This document shows, one piece after another, positions 41,566 to 50,389 of a stretch of DNA of 64,000 nucleotides (the first letter of the stretch is position 1; each line of letters starts with the position of its first letter). A program made the translations under genes and the position numbers. Source of the DNA: Yoonia litorea (GTDB lineage Bacteria > Pseudomonadota > Alphaproteobacteria > Rhodobacterales > Rhodobacteraceae); contig NZ_FOZM01000001.1 in the NCBI RefSeq assembly GCF_900114675.1, forward strand, positions 1,736,001 through 1,800,000, read 5' to 3'. The notes beneath the pieces are model-generated. The model was not told the DNA's origin and did no database searches. It saw only the letters and a program-made list of their open reading frames with translations.

Positions 41566-43677
41566 ATGGCAATGGACAACGCCATCCTCGACGCCTTCTT
41601 CGAAGAGTGCGAAGACTTGTTGGCCTCCCTCGTCGATGGGTTGGCCGAAATGTGCGCTGGCACAACTGATACCGAGACCATCAACGCGGTTTTCCGCGCT
41701 GTGCACTCAATCAAGGGGGCTGCGGGGGCCTTCTCGATGGATGCTTTGGTCAGTTTCGCTCATAAGTTCGAGACGGTTCTCGATGCCTTACGCGCTGGTC
41801 AGATAACAGCTGACGACACGCCACTCAAAGTTTTGCAAAGGGCTGGCGACGTGCTTTCAGATCTCGTTGAGGCTGAAAGAGATGGAACGATTGTCCCGGA
41901 AGATCGGGTTGACCCGGTGCTAGCGGATTTGAACGACTTCCTTGGTGATACGCAAACTGACGACGACGAGGCATTTTCCTTCGAAGCTCTCTCTCTCGAT
42001 TTGGGCTCAGCCGACGTATCACACAGCTATCTATGCACTTTCACTCCTAGAAAGGCCTTCTACGATACTGGCCACGATCCTCTCTTGCTGATCAAGGCGC
42101 TGAAAACTCTTGGTCCCGTACAGGTCAGATGTGATCTGCAGACCCTTCCGACAAAGCTGGCCGATTTTGACCCTCAGGACGGCTACCTCACTTGGCAAGT
42201 TTCGGTCGGCGACCAAAGCGATGATCTGAAAATAAGGGAAGTCTTCGAATTTGTAGATGATCTTAGCGATCTACAGGTGACGCTGGCGGACGAAAGTGCC
42301 GACAGTGTTGACCATCGCGTTCAGTCACTGCCCGTCGAAGAAGGCGCCGCGCTAATCGATTTGCCGCCACCGCCGGCGTCCGATGATCTGCCAGTCCCCG
42401 AAGCGCAAAACACGCAAATCCCTCCAAAACCGGCCACCCCAGATCGTGGAACGCGAAAATCCTCCGCATCACTGCGCGTCGATCCTGAGCGCGTGGATCG
42501 ACTGATCAATGCCGTCGGGGAGTTGATAATCAACCAGTCGGTTATTTCACAGCGCATACAAGAAGCGGCGCTGCCCACTTCGTCTGACATCTTCTCTGAC
42601 CTTGACGACTACAAACTTCTTGCGCGTGAGATCCAGGAGGGCGTCATGGCCATTCGCGCCCAGCCAGTGAAACCGCTTTTTCAACGCATGTTGCGCATTG
42701 CCCGCGAAGCTGCTGATGCTACCGGCAAATCAGTATCGATCCTCACTGAAGGCGAAGCCACCGAAGTCGATAAAACAGTCGTCGAGCGGCTTGCCGACCC
42801 GCTGACGCACATGATCCGAAATGCCATTGATCATGGCCTTGAAGACCCCGAGACACGCCTTGCCTCAGGCAAAACAGAAACAGGGACATTACGTCTCACC
42901 GCAAGCCAGAAGTCAGGAAGCATCGTCATCGAAGTCAGTGATGACGGTGCGGGTCTTAATCGTGAACGTATTTTCGAAATAGCTGTGGAGAAGGGGTTGA
43001 TTGAGCGTGACCTCCAACTTTCAGAACCCGAAATTGACCTCTTGCTGTTCGCACCCGGCTTTTCCACTGCGTCGGAAATTACAAACCTCTCTGGCAGAGG
43101 CGTCGGAATGGATGTGGTCAAGACAGCCATCACGGAACTGGGGGGCAAGATCTCGATCGCAAGTACAGCAGGCGAAGGCACGACTTTCACGATCAGCCTG
43201 CCACTAACCCTCGCGGTGATGGACGGTATGGTAATCAACGTCGGCGGACAGACAATGGTCGTGCCGATCGCAAGTATCATTGAAACTGTGAGGCCCACCG
43301 CGACAGACCTTGCGACGATAGGGTTACAAGGCAATCTGCTCCGGATCCGGGGGGAATACGTGCCGATCATCGATCTTGGCGCAAGACTTGGCGATCACCA
43401 GGCCTCATGCTCTCTAACCGACAAAGTGCTGCTTCTCATTCAAACCGAAGCAGTCCAGCAATGCGCTCTCGCGGTCGATGAAATATTCGATCAGCGCCAG
43501 ATTGTCGTGAAAAGCATGCAAGGCAACTATGGCGAAATTCCTGGCATTTCAGGTGCAACAATCCTGGGTGATGGCAAGATTGCCTTGATCATCGATACAG
43601 ACTCCATCGCGTCGCAATCGCCACCGCATATGCCTGACCCACAGAATTTGACGGAGGATTTCAGACGTGTTGGATAA
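41566..43677 (+). CDS. cheA: Chemotaxis histidine kinase CheA
   Basis: 703 residues with the CheA domain order: Hpt domain with His47 (AVHSIKGAAGAF), a CheY-binding region, Pro-rich linker, dimerisation H-alpha near SASLRVDPERVDRLINAVGELII, HATPase (HMIRNAIDHGLEDPE, SDDGAGLNRERIF, LSGRGVGMDVVK) and a C-terminal CheW-like domain (MVINVGGQTMVVPIASI). Central kinase of the pathway. ATG start two bases after cheY. The end overlaps cheW by 11 bp. Confidence 0.96.
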   Translation: MAMDNAILDAFFEECEDLLASLVDGLAEMCAGTTDTETINAVFRAVHSIKGAAGAFSMDALVSFAHKFETVLDALRAGQITADDTPLKVLQRAGDVLSDLVEAERDGTIVPEDRVDPVLADLNDFLGDTQTDDDEAFSFEALSLDLGSADVSHSYLCTFTPRKAFYDTGHDPLLLIKALKTLGPVQVRCDLQTLPTKLADFDPQDGYLTWQVSVGDQSDDLKIREVFEFVDDLSDLQVTLADESADSVDHRVQSLPVEEGAALIDLPPPPASDDLPVPEAQNTQIPPKPATPDRGTRKSSASLRVDPERVDRLINAVGELIINQSVISQRIQEAALPTSSDIFSDLDDYKLLAREIQEGVMAIRAQPVKPLFQRMLRIAREAADATGKSVSILTEGEATEVDKTVVERLADPLTHMIRNAIDHGLEDPETRLASGKTETGTLRLTASQKSGSIVIEVSDDGAGLNRERIFEIAVEKGLIERDLQLSEPEIDLLLFAPGFSTASEITNLSGRGVGMDVVKTAITELGGKISIASTAGEGTTFTISLPLTLAVMDGMVINVGGQTMVVPIASIIETVRPTATDLATIGLQGNLLRIRGEYVPIIDLGARLGDHQASCSLTDKVLLLIQTEAVQQCALAVDEIFDQRQIVVKSMQGNYGEIPGISGATILGDGKIALIIDTDSIASQSPPHMPDPQNLTEDFRRVG

Positions 43678-44134
43678 CGCAGCAAAAGGGGACGATCTTC
43701 AGCAGGAATTTGTGACCTTCATCGCTGGTGGTCAAAACTTTTGCATTGAGATTACACAGATTCGCGAAATTCGTCGCTGGGCGCCGGTAACCGTTCTGCC
43801 ACACTCGCCACGGCATGTTCTCGGCGTGATCAACTTGCGCGGTGCCGTCATTCCGATTGTCGATCTTGCTGCCAAGCTCGGGTTTGCCCCCATCGAACCG
43901 ACTGAGCGTCATGTCATCATCATCGTCGCAGTTTCTGACCGCATCATCGGGCTCCTGGTGGAATCTGTTTCCGAGATTCTCGGTGTCAGGCAGTCGATGG
44001 TGAAGGAAACACCCCGCACTCAGGAAGATGAAGCCGTGAAAGCGATTGAGGGGATCATTCCGCAAGAGCAAGACATGACAAAAATCATCAACCTGGGCAT
44101 TCTATTGCCGCAAAGCGGGCACCTTGCAGCATGA
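43667..44134 (+). CDS. cheW: Chemotaxis coupling protein CheW
   Basis: 155 residues. Typical CheW: EFVTFIAGGQNFCIEITQIREI, VLGVINLRGAVIPIVDLAAKLG and a C-terminal LVESVSEILGV. It couples receptors to CheA. Start GTG 43667 (GGAGG at 43653-43657), within the cheA end. Confidence 0.95.
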   Translation: MLDNAAKGDDLQQEFVTFIAGGQNFCIEITQIREIRRWAPVTVLPHSPRHVLGVINLRGAVIPIVDLAAKLGFAPIEPTERHVIIIVAVSDRIIGLLVESVSEILGVRQSMVKETPRTQEDEAVKAIEGIIPQEQDMTKIINLGILLPQSGHLAA

Positions 44135-45027
44135 CAGCGCAATATCAACCCCCGATTGCGAGCCATCCGAGCTCCACTGATCTTTCTGATGCTGACTTCG
44201 AAACGATCTCAGAAATCGCAAAATCGCGTTTCGGCTTGGACCTGCAGCCGTCCAAGCGCCCACTCGTCCATTCACGACTGTCAAAGCGGTTGCGTGCGCT
44301 CAGCATTGATAGCTTTGCCGAGTACTGCGACCGTCTCAAACGCAAAATGGATGAAGGAGAGGAAGACCATCTTCTCAGCGCACTCACGACAAATGTCACA
44401 CACTTCTTCCGCGAGCCACACCATTTCGCATTCTTGCGTGATAAGATCGCACCGCAACTGCGCAAGCGCGCAACGTCAGGACAACCCATTCGGATTTGGT
44501 CTGCGGCATGTTCCACAGGTCAAGAAGCATACTCTATTGCTGGCACACTGATTGATGCTCTCCCCGGCATCATAAACCAAGATGTTCGCATCCTCGCAAC
44601 CGATGTTGACCCAGCAGTGATCCAGACCGCAAGAAGCGCGACTTATAAGGCAGATCAGCTCTCTCAGATACCTCATGCCATCCGCCCTCTCCTCTTGGAT
44701 GGGGCGCCGAGCAATGGATATTTCACCATCAGACAAGAGGCGCGTAGGCTTGTGCGCTTTGCCCCCCTTAATTTGATGGACGAATGGCCGATGCGCCGCC
44801 GCTTCGATCTGATTTTCTGCCGCAACGCTGCGATCTACTTCGACAAACCGACCCAGAGCAGACTTTGGGAAAGGTTCGCACAAAGTCTCAATAACCAAGG
44901 TCATCTGATGATTGGACATTCTGAGCGGCTCAGCGGACCAGCGTGTCAAACCATGAAAAACGTCGGCACAACCACCTACCAAAAGAACAGCCTCGACTTC
45001 AATCTTGCCAAAGGAAATCACTCATGA
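44131..45027 (+). CDS. cheR: Chemotaxis methyltransferase CheR
   Basis: 298 residues. N-terminal all-helical substrate domain (VHSRLSKRLRAL) with NVTHFFREPHHF, then the SAM-binding IWSAACSTGQEAYSIA and FDLIFCRNAAIYFD. It methylates receptor glutamates. No receptor gene is in the window. The start overlaps cheW by ATGA; the stop overlaps the next receiver gene. Confidence 0.95.
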   Translation: MTAQYQPPIASHPSSTDLSDADFETISEIAKSRFGLDLQPSKRPLVHSRLSKRLRALSIDSFAEYCDRLKRKMDEGEEDHLLSALTTNVTHFFREPHHFAFLRDKIAPQLRKRATSGQPIRIWSAACSTGQEAYSIAGTLIDALPGIINQDVRILATDVDPAVIQTARSATYKADQLSQIPHAIRPLLLDGAPSNGYFTIRQEARRLVRFAPLNLMDEWPMRRRFDLIFCRNAAIYFDKPTQSRLWERFAQSLNNQGHLMIGHSERLSGPACQTMKNVGTTTYQKNSLDFNLAKGNHS

Positions 45028-45410
45028 GTCTCAAGGACAATTTGCGTGTCATGGTTGTCGACGACATGGGCGTCAGCCGTGGCCTTCTTATTCAGGCGAT
45101 CGAAGAGTTGGGGATCTGGAAAAATGAAGCCGAAAAGGACGGGCGCGCCGCATTTGAAAGGCTCGCCAAGGATCCGGTCCACCTGGTGCTTTCTGACTAT
45201 AACATGCCCGGGATGGATGGTTTGGCCCTGCTTCAGGCACTGCGGCAAAATCGGACAACCGCCCGCATCGGTTTTATTTTGGTCACAGGCAATCCGACTG
45301 CAGAGATAGTGGCCAAAGGCAAGGCGCTCGGCCTCAACAATATGATCAAGAAACCGTTTTCGACAGCAGCGCTGAAGCAATGCATCGAGAGTGTCGTAGG
45401 CCGCTTGTAA
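45024..45410 (+). CDS. Second CheY-type response regulator
   Basis: 128 residues from ATG 45024, a single receiver domain with VMVVDDMGVSRG, Asp58 in LVLSDYNMPGMDGL, Thr in LVTGNPTAE and Lys in MIKKPFST. A second CheY in the same operon suggests one drives the motor and the other is a sink or cross-talk partner. It overlaps the cheR stop (ATGA) and the next gene (TAATG). Confidence 0.9.
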   Translation: MSLKDNLRVMVVDDMGVSRGLLIQAIEELGIWKNEAEKDGRAAFERLAKDPVHLVLSDYNMPGMDGLALLQALRQNRTTARIGFILVTGNPTAEIVAKGKALGLNNMIKKPFSTAALKQCIESVVGRL

Positions 45411-45796
45411 TGCAACAGTCGTCCCCTGAGAACTGTCGGGATCCAAAACATACACAACATGATTTCGATCGTCTCTTAGTCGGGGCTGCCAATGTCGTGT
45501 CTATGATTAAATGTCAGTTGGCGGGTGCGGAAGCCGCCGCGCTTGCCGTTCTGCGGTCTCAACAAATTGATAACGAAACCCGACACAGCTTGCAGTCCTT
45601 CGACAGGCTTCTGCAGTCACTCAGTGAGGTCGAGCAGCTTCTGAGATGTTGTGCAGACGTCGATAGCTGTCAGACGGGCGTTTCGCGGTGTATCAATCAG
45701 ATAAAGTTGGAAACAGTGCGTGCGTGCTTTGAAGACCAGACACCTCAACAGACCTCCATACGGCCCGAGAATACACCCGAGATCTTTCACGATTAA
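45410..45796 (+). CDS. Unknown chemotaxis-operon protein
   Basis: 128 residues from ATG 45410, which overlaps the receiver stop (TAATG). It is helix-rich (DFDRLLVGAANVVSMIKCQLAG and SFDRLLQSLSEVEQLLRCC), with several Cys and no recognised family. The tight coupling implies it works with the Che proteins; a CheZ-like phosphatase or scaffold role is possible but no diagnostic motif (such as D-x3-Q) was found. Confidence 0.65.
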   Translation: MQQSSPENCRDPKHTQHDFDRLLVGAANVVSMIKCQLAGAEAAALAVLRSQQIDNETRHSLQSFDRLLQSLSEVEQLLRCCADVDSCQTGVSRCINQIKLETVRACFEDQTPQQTSIRPENTPEIFHD

Positions 45797-45888
45797 GAAA
45801 CGGCACACGGTTTTGAACACTGCCGCTCATTTTCGGGAGCCTCTCGCCCCTTTTTGATCCGCGAAAATAAATTCTATGAAGGCACCGG

Positions 45889-46872
45889 ATGACGAAAAAA
45901 ATCTTGATTTGTCACAAGTCTCCAAACGCGTCCCGTCAGTTAAGAGACTCCATTAAGGAGGCCATCCCGGAAGCGCGACTAAATCACGTCGGAACACTGA
46001 CAGAGGCATACAATCTCGTTGAACATCGCCTTCCTGACGCTCTCATTTTGCAAGAGGAACTCGCGCGACAGCCAGAGGCAGAGCTTCTGTTTGCCCTTGC
46101 CAGGCTCACCGAGGTCAGGGCAGTTATCGCGACAGATCGAGACAGCCAACCAGTATGTGAAACTCTCGTCGCCTACCCCCGATTGTCACTGACCAGCGGA
46201 AGCGATGACATAGCGCGCATTCTCCGCTGTGTTCGACGCACCTCCGAAAGTCAAATTCTCAGCAAACACGAGACGGTTTCCAACAACTATGACCCGGAGA
46301 AGATCATACTGATCGGGGCGTCCACAGGTGGCATTGATGCCTTGATGCGGGTGCTGTCACATTGGACAGCCACCTGCCCGCCAACCCTGATCGTCCAACA
46401 TACCGGAGCATCGCATCTCAATAGCCTCGCAGGTTTGCTGAACCGGGCGTGCGACGCAAGGGTGCATCTGGCAACAGATGGCGAAAGCTTGCAAACAGGT
46501 TGCGTCTATCTTGCGCCTGGCGGTAGCGCGCATCTCTGTCTGACACCCGAAAAACGCCGACTACGGCTTGATCCAGCTCCGCCAGTCTCAGGACATCGGC
46601 CGTCAATTGACGCGCTGTTTCACTCTGCACGCCCCTATGCTGAGCACGTCGCAGCAGCACTTTTGACTGGGATGGGGCGGGATGGCGCGCAAGGGATACT
46701 CGCTTTGCGCGAAGCCGGCGCTCTGACCTTTGGTCAAGACCGCGCTACATCGGTGGTTTACGGTATGCCACGCGTCGCCAAGGAAATTGGCGGTATTGGC
46801 CAAGAACATCCCATCGACAAAATTGGCCCAGCGCTTTTGGCCGCATCACAGCGAAAACGGTCAGCCGCATGA
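45889..46872 (+). CDS. cheB: Chemotaxis methylesterase CheB with degenerate receiver domain
   Basis: 327 residues. C-terminal methylesterase: LIGASTGGIDAL (Ser145), VQHTGASHLNSLA (His) and TGMGRDGAQGI (Asp). The N-terminal about 110 residues look like a receiver fold but lack the phosphorylated Asp: the usual LDVEMP segment reads ALILQEELAR, and the acidic pair of strand 1 is CHKS. It should therefore not be activated by CheA phosphorylation in the usual way. Its ATG overlaps nothing; 92 bp separate it from the preceding gene. The stop overlaps cheD. Confidence 0.88.
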   Translation: MTKKILICHKSPNASRQLRDSIKEAIPEARLNHVGTLTEAYNLVEHRLPDALILQEELARQPEAELLFALARLTEVRAVIATDRDSQPVCETLVAYPRLSLTSGSDDIARILRCVRRTSESQILSKHETVSNNYDPEKIILIGASTGGIDALMRVLSHWTATCPPTLIVQHTGASHLNSLAGLLNRACDARVHLATDGESLQTGCVYLAPGGSAHLCLTPEKRRLRLDPAPPVSGHRPSIDALFHSARPYAEHVAAALLTGMGRDGAQGILALREAGALTFGQDRATSVVYGMPRVAKEIGGIGQEHPIDKIGPALLAASQRKRSAA

Positions 46873-47381
46873 GGGGCTCATCAAAAATCGTGACCGTCAT
46901 TCAGGGCGAGTTCTCCATCTCAGCGGACCCTGACGTGACTCTCACCACGGTATTAGGGTCGTGCATTTCAGTGTGTCTTTTTGACCCTTTCCGGAAAGTC
47001 GGTGGGATGAACCACTTTTTGTTGGCGACGTCGCGAAACGATCAAAAAGGTGATCTCAAATACGGCGTTCACGCTATGGAATTGCTGATCAACCATCTGC
47101 TCCACGCCGGTGCCTCACGACAGGACTTACTGGCAAAGGTTTTCGGTGGTGCGCGAATGCTTGAGCATTCTGGCGATATCGGAAGGACGAATGCGTCCTT
47201 CGCTTTGGACTTTCTCGACAAGGAAGGCATCACTTGCCTGGCGCAAAGCGTTGGCGGGACAAGCGCCAGACGGATCAGGTTTCATCCGACCAGCGGGGCC
47301 GCACAGCAAATGCAGGTCAAGACCGCGGTTCGGGAAACGCCTGTTCCCGTCGCTCCGAAGGCTGATGTCACCCTCTTCTGA
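46869..47381 (+). CDS. cheD: Chemoreceptor glutamine deamidase CheD
   Basis: 170 residues. The catalytic Cys-His pair of CheD is visible in VLGSCISVCLFD and GGMNHFLLA, with the KVFGGARML strand following. It deamidates receptor Gln to Glu and can bind CheC. Overlaps cheB by ATGA; last gene of the che operon, converging with the downstream dehydrogenase. Confidence 0.93.
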   Translation: MRGSSKIVTVIQGEFSISADPDVTLTTVLGSCISVCLFDPFRKVGGMNHFLLATSRNDQKGDLKYGVHAMELLINHLLHAGASRQDLLAKVFGGARMLEHSGDIGRTNASFALDFLDKEGITCLAQSVGGTSARRIRFHPTSGAAQQMQVKTAVRETPVPVAPKADVTLF

Positions 47382-47479
47382 CCAACCGCAAAAGTCTGAA
47401 GCAAAACGGCTCAAAACAGGAAAATGTCCGGTGAGCACAGACCTGCAGTCATCCACACTAGCCTTTCAACAAAGCGCAA

Positions 47480-48355
47480 TCAGGAGTCGATGGCTTGCAA
47501 CCGCTTTAGCAATGATGATGTGTCCCAACGACCGCCACCAAGCTTCTGCACGTCCTTGTAAAATTGATCCACCAACGCAGTGACCGGCAGGCTAGCACCG
47601 TTTTCGTCAGCCGTCGAAAGACAGATCCCGAGGTCCTTGCGCATCCAGTCGACAGCAAAACCGTGATCCCATTTGTCGTCAAGCATCGTCTCGTAGCGGT
47701 TTGCCATCTGCCAGCTTCCTGCGGCACCCTGGCTGATCACTTCGACCACAGAACGACCGTCGAGACCCGCTTTCTGCGCAAAATGAAGTGCCTCAGACAA
47801 TCCCTGCACCAGTCCGGCAATCGCAATCTGATTGCACATCTTGGTCATCTGTCCCGCGCCGCTTTCACCGATCCTGCGGCACAGTTTGGCATATGCGCCG
47901 ATGACGGCCTCAGCCTGTACATAATTGCCTTCGCTGCCACCACACATGATAGAGAGCTGCCCGTTTTCCGCGCCAGCCTGTCCACCGGAGACTGGTGCAT
48001 CGACGAATCCGATGCCCTTCTCGGACGCTTTGTCATGCAGTTCACGCGTCACTGCTGCCGATACCGTCGTGTGGTCCACAAAAAGGGTGCCTTCGGCCAT
48101 TGCCGCAAAAGCACCGTCTTCGCCGAGGCAAACAGAGCGCAGATCATCATCGTTGCCGACGCAAGCCATGACCATTTCAGCACTTGCAGCAGCCTCAGAG
48201 GGCGTCTTGCCAAGGGCACCGCCATGTTGGGAAACCCAATCCTCGGCCCTTGCCGTGGTCCTGTTGTAGACGGTGACATCGTGCCCCGCAGACTTCAGGT
48301 GCCCCGCCATCGGATATCCCATAACCCCGAGGCCCAGAAATGCGACTTTTGCCAT
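47480..48355 (-). CDS. NAD(P)-dependent beta-hydroxyacid dehydrogenase
   Basis: 291 residues of the 3-hydroxyisobutyrate dehydrogenase family: cofactor fold VAFLGLGVMGYPMAGHL, substrate loop DAPVSGGQAGAENGQL, catalytic Lys in GAGQMTKMCNQ and C-terminal KDLGICLSTADENG. The product may be a semialdehyde of a branched-chain amino-acid pathway. It is downstream of an acyl-CoA synthetase on the same strand, fitting a catabolic unit. A tartronate-semialdehyde reductase or glyoxylate reductase is an alternative. Confidence 0.88.
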   Translation of the reverse strand: MAKVAFLGLGVMGYPMAGHLKSAGHDVTVYNRTTARAEDWVSQHGGALGKTPSEAAASAEMVMACVGNDDDLRSVCLGEDGAFAAMAEGTLFVDHTTVSAAVTRELHDKASEKGIGFVDAPVSGGQAGAENGQLSIMCGGSEGNYVQAEAVIGAYAKLCRRIGESGAGQMTKMCNQIAIAGLVQGLSEALHFAQKAGLDGRSVVEVISQGAAGSWQMANRYETMLDDKWDHGFAVDWMRKDLGICLSTADENGASLPVTALVDQFYKDVQKLGGGRWDTSSLLKRLQAIDS

Positions 48356-48391
48356 TGCGCTGATCCTTCCCTTATCTTGTTGTCAGGGAAC

Positions 48392-50278
48392 TTAGCTCGC
48401 GACCTCCCAAGGAACAGTATAGGCATTCAACGCATTGCCGATTTCTTCGTCGGTCGCGTCGCCGGTTTTCCGGATATGCGCAACGAGCCCGCGTTTCTTG
48501 TCTTCGGTCACTTCCTTTACCTCGGCAGACAAATCTACAAGTGCTTCGTCGAAGATCCGGGTGATAGCGCGTTTACGAAGATCAGGTTTGAAGATTTTTC
48601 CAACAGCCGTCTTCGGTAGCTCGTCCAGCACCTCAAGATGCTTAGGATGGGCTGCACGTTCATGGATATGGGACTTGGCAAATTCCATAAGGTCTTGCTC
48701 GGTCACGTCCGCGCCATCAACCAATTCGACGTAGACGCATGGGACTTCGCCAGCGTGTTTGTCGGGCTGGCCGATTGCACCGGCAAAGGCAACAGCATCA
48801 TGTCCTGCCAAGGCTTCCTCGATTTCGGCCGGGTCGATATTATGGCCACCACGGATGATCAGGTCTTTCGCCCGCCCCGTGATCCATAGATAACCATCGG
48901 CATCCTTGCGCCCCAGATCGCCGGTGCGAAGATACTGCGTGTTGGACTTGTCGCCTCCGCGGTACAGATCAGCATTTTTATCAGGTTCGGTGTATGTGTC
49001 ACCATAGGCGACGCCGGGGTTGCTGACGCAAATCTCACCGATTTCATCAACCCCGAGTTCTTCCCCGCTCGTTGGTGAAATAATGCGCACATCTGTGTAT
49101 GGGAACGGCACACCAATCGAGCCTACACGCTTTTCCCCTTCAGGCGGGTTAATCGATACAAGACAAGTCGCTTCGGTCAGGCCATAGCCCTCACAGATCG
49201 TCACGCCGGCAGCTTCTTCAAACCGGCGGTACAGTTCTAGCGGCAAGGGTGCCGAACCGCAGAACGCCAGACGAAGGGTCGAGATGTCCGCATCGACCTT
49301 GCGCTGCATCAGCGCCGACATCGCCGTCGGCACCGTGATCATAAAGGTCACCTTATGCTTTTCGACCAGCTTCCAGAAGTTATCGAAGACACCTTCACCG
49401 CGGTAGCCTTGTGGCGTGGGAAACACGATCTGCGCACCGGACCCCAACGAGGCCCCGAGAGACACGATTGTCGCGAACACGTGGAAGAGCGGCAGCGGAC
49501 AGATTTGCACGTCATTCTCGGTAAAGAGCAATCTGTCGCCTAACCAGGCATTGTAGATGATGCCTGAGTATTTGTGCTGAACGACCTTGGGCATTCCGGT
49601 CGTGCCGCCGGTATGGAAATATGCAGCGACGCGATCAGCCTTGCTGTCTTCGAATTTGAGGGTTTTGGGCTGCTTGGCCAGCTCTGCGTTGAAATCCAGA
49701 ACCGTCGCTTTATGCGCTACCGGATTTTTGGGACGGATCAGCGGGACAATGAATTTTTTCAATCCGGTAAGATACCGCAGAAGATCAACTTCCAGAACGT
49801 GGGTCACATTCGGGGCAAGGCGCACAGCCTCTGCGGCCTTTTGTGCAACATCGGTTTTCGGGAAAGCCTTGAGCGTCACCAGCACTTTCGCTTTGGTTTC
49901 GCGCAGGATTGCCGCGATCTGCTCTGCTTCCAGAAGAGGGTTGATGGGATTGACGATGCCAGCGACCTGACCGCCAAGATAGGTCAGGATCGTCTCGGTC
50001 GCGTTGGGCATGAGATAGGCGACAACATCGCCTTCGCCCACGCCGAGATCGCGAAACATGTTGGCCGCCTGCGCAGAGTTGTCCCGCAACGTGTTCCAAT
50101 CAAGCGTTTCACAAGGCGCATTTGGATCGGAGAGCAGACTAAAGCTGGTGGCCTTGCGTGTGCCGAATTTTTCGGCCGTCTGGGTCAGCAAACCGAATGT
50201 TGTTATTGGCTTGCTACGGTCTTCCCAAAGCTTTTCGTTTTCGATGGCGTTCCGGTCTGCGATTGTCGCAAATGCCAT
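48392..50278 (-). CDS. Acyl-CoA synthetase (AMP-forming)
   Basis: 628 residues, full adenylate-forming ligase: P-loop YFHTGGTTGMPKVVQH, EGYGLTEATCLVS, the A8 region RTGDLGRKDADGYLWITGRAKD and a C-terminal Lys in LPKTAVGKIFKP. The N-terminus IADRNAIENEKLWED is typical of this family. It makes an acyl-CoA from an unidentified carboxylate. Close to the downstream dehydrogenase (37 bp), suggesting a shared pathway. Confidence 0.88.
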   Translation of the reverse strand: MAFATIADRNAIENEKLWEDRSKPITTFGLLTQTAEKFGTRKATSFSLLSDPNAPCETLDWNTLRDNSAQAANMFRDLGVGEGDVVAYLMPNATETILTYLGGQVAGIVNPINPLLEAEQIAAILRETKAKVLVTLKAFPKTDVAQKAAEAVRLAPNVTHVLEVDLLRYLTGLKKFIVPLIRPKNPVAHKATVLDFNAELAKQPKTLKFEDSKADRVAAYFHTGGTTGMPKVVQHKYSGIIYNAWLGDRLLFTENDVQICPLPLFHVFATIVSLGASLGSGAQIVFPTPQGYRGEGVFDNFWKLVEKHKVTFMITVPTAMSALMQRKVDADISTLRLAFCGSAPLPLELYRRFEEAAGVTICEGYGLTEATCLVSINPPEGEKRVGSIGVPFPYTDVRIISPTSGEELGVDEIGEICVSNPGVAYGDTYTEPDKNADLYRGGDKSNTQYLRTGDLGRKDADGYLWITGRAKDLIIRGGHNIDPAEIEEALAGHDAVAFAGAIGQPDKHAGEVPCVYVELVDGADVTEQDLMEFAKSHIHERAAHPKHLEVLDELPKTAVGKIFKPDLRKRAITRIFDEALVDLSAEVKEVTEDKKRGLVAHIRKTGDATDEEIGNALNAYTVPWEVAS

Positions 50279-50389
50279 GGCGTCTCTCCCTGTCTTTATC
50301 GTCCGTGCAGCGCACGGCCTCCCCTTTCGGTGCAGGTTGGGGCAAGAACAGGGTCAACCACAAGTCTGACGCTGCGAAAAATTGCAATC

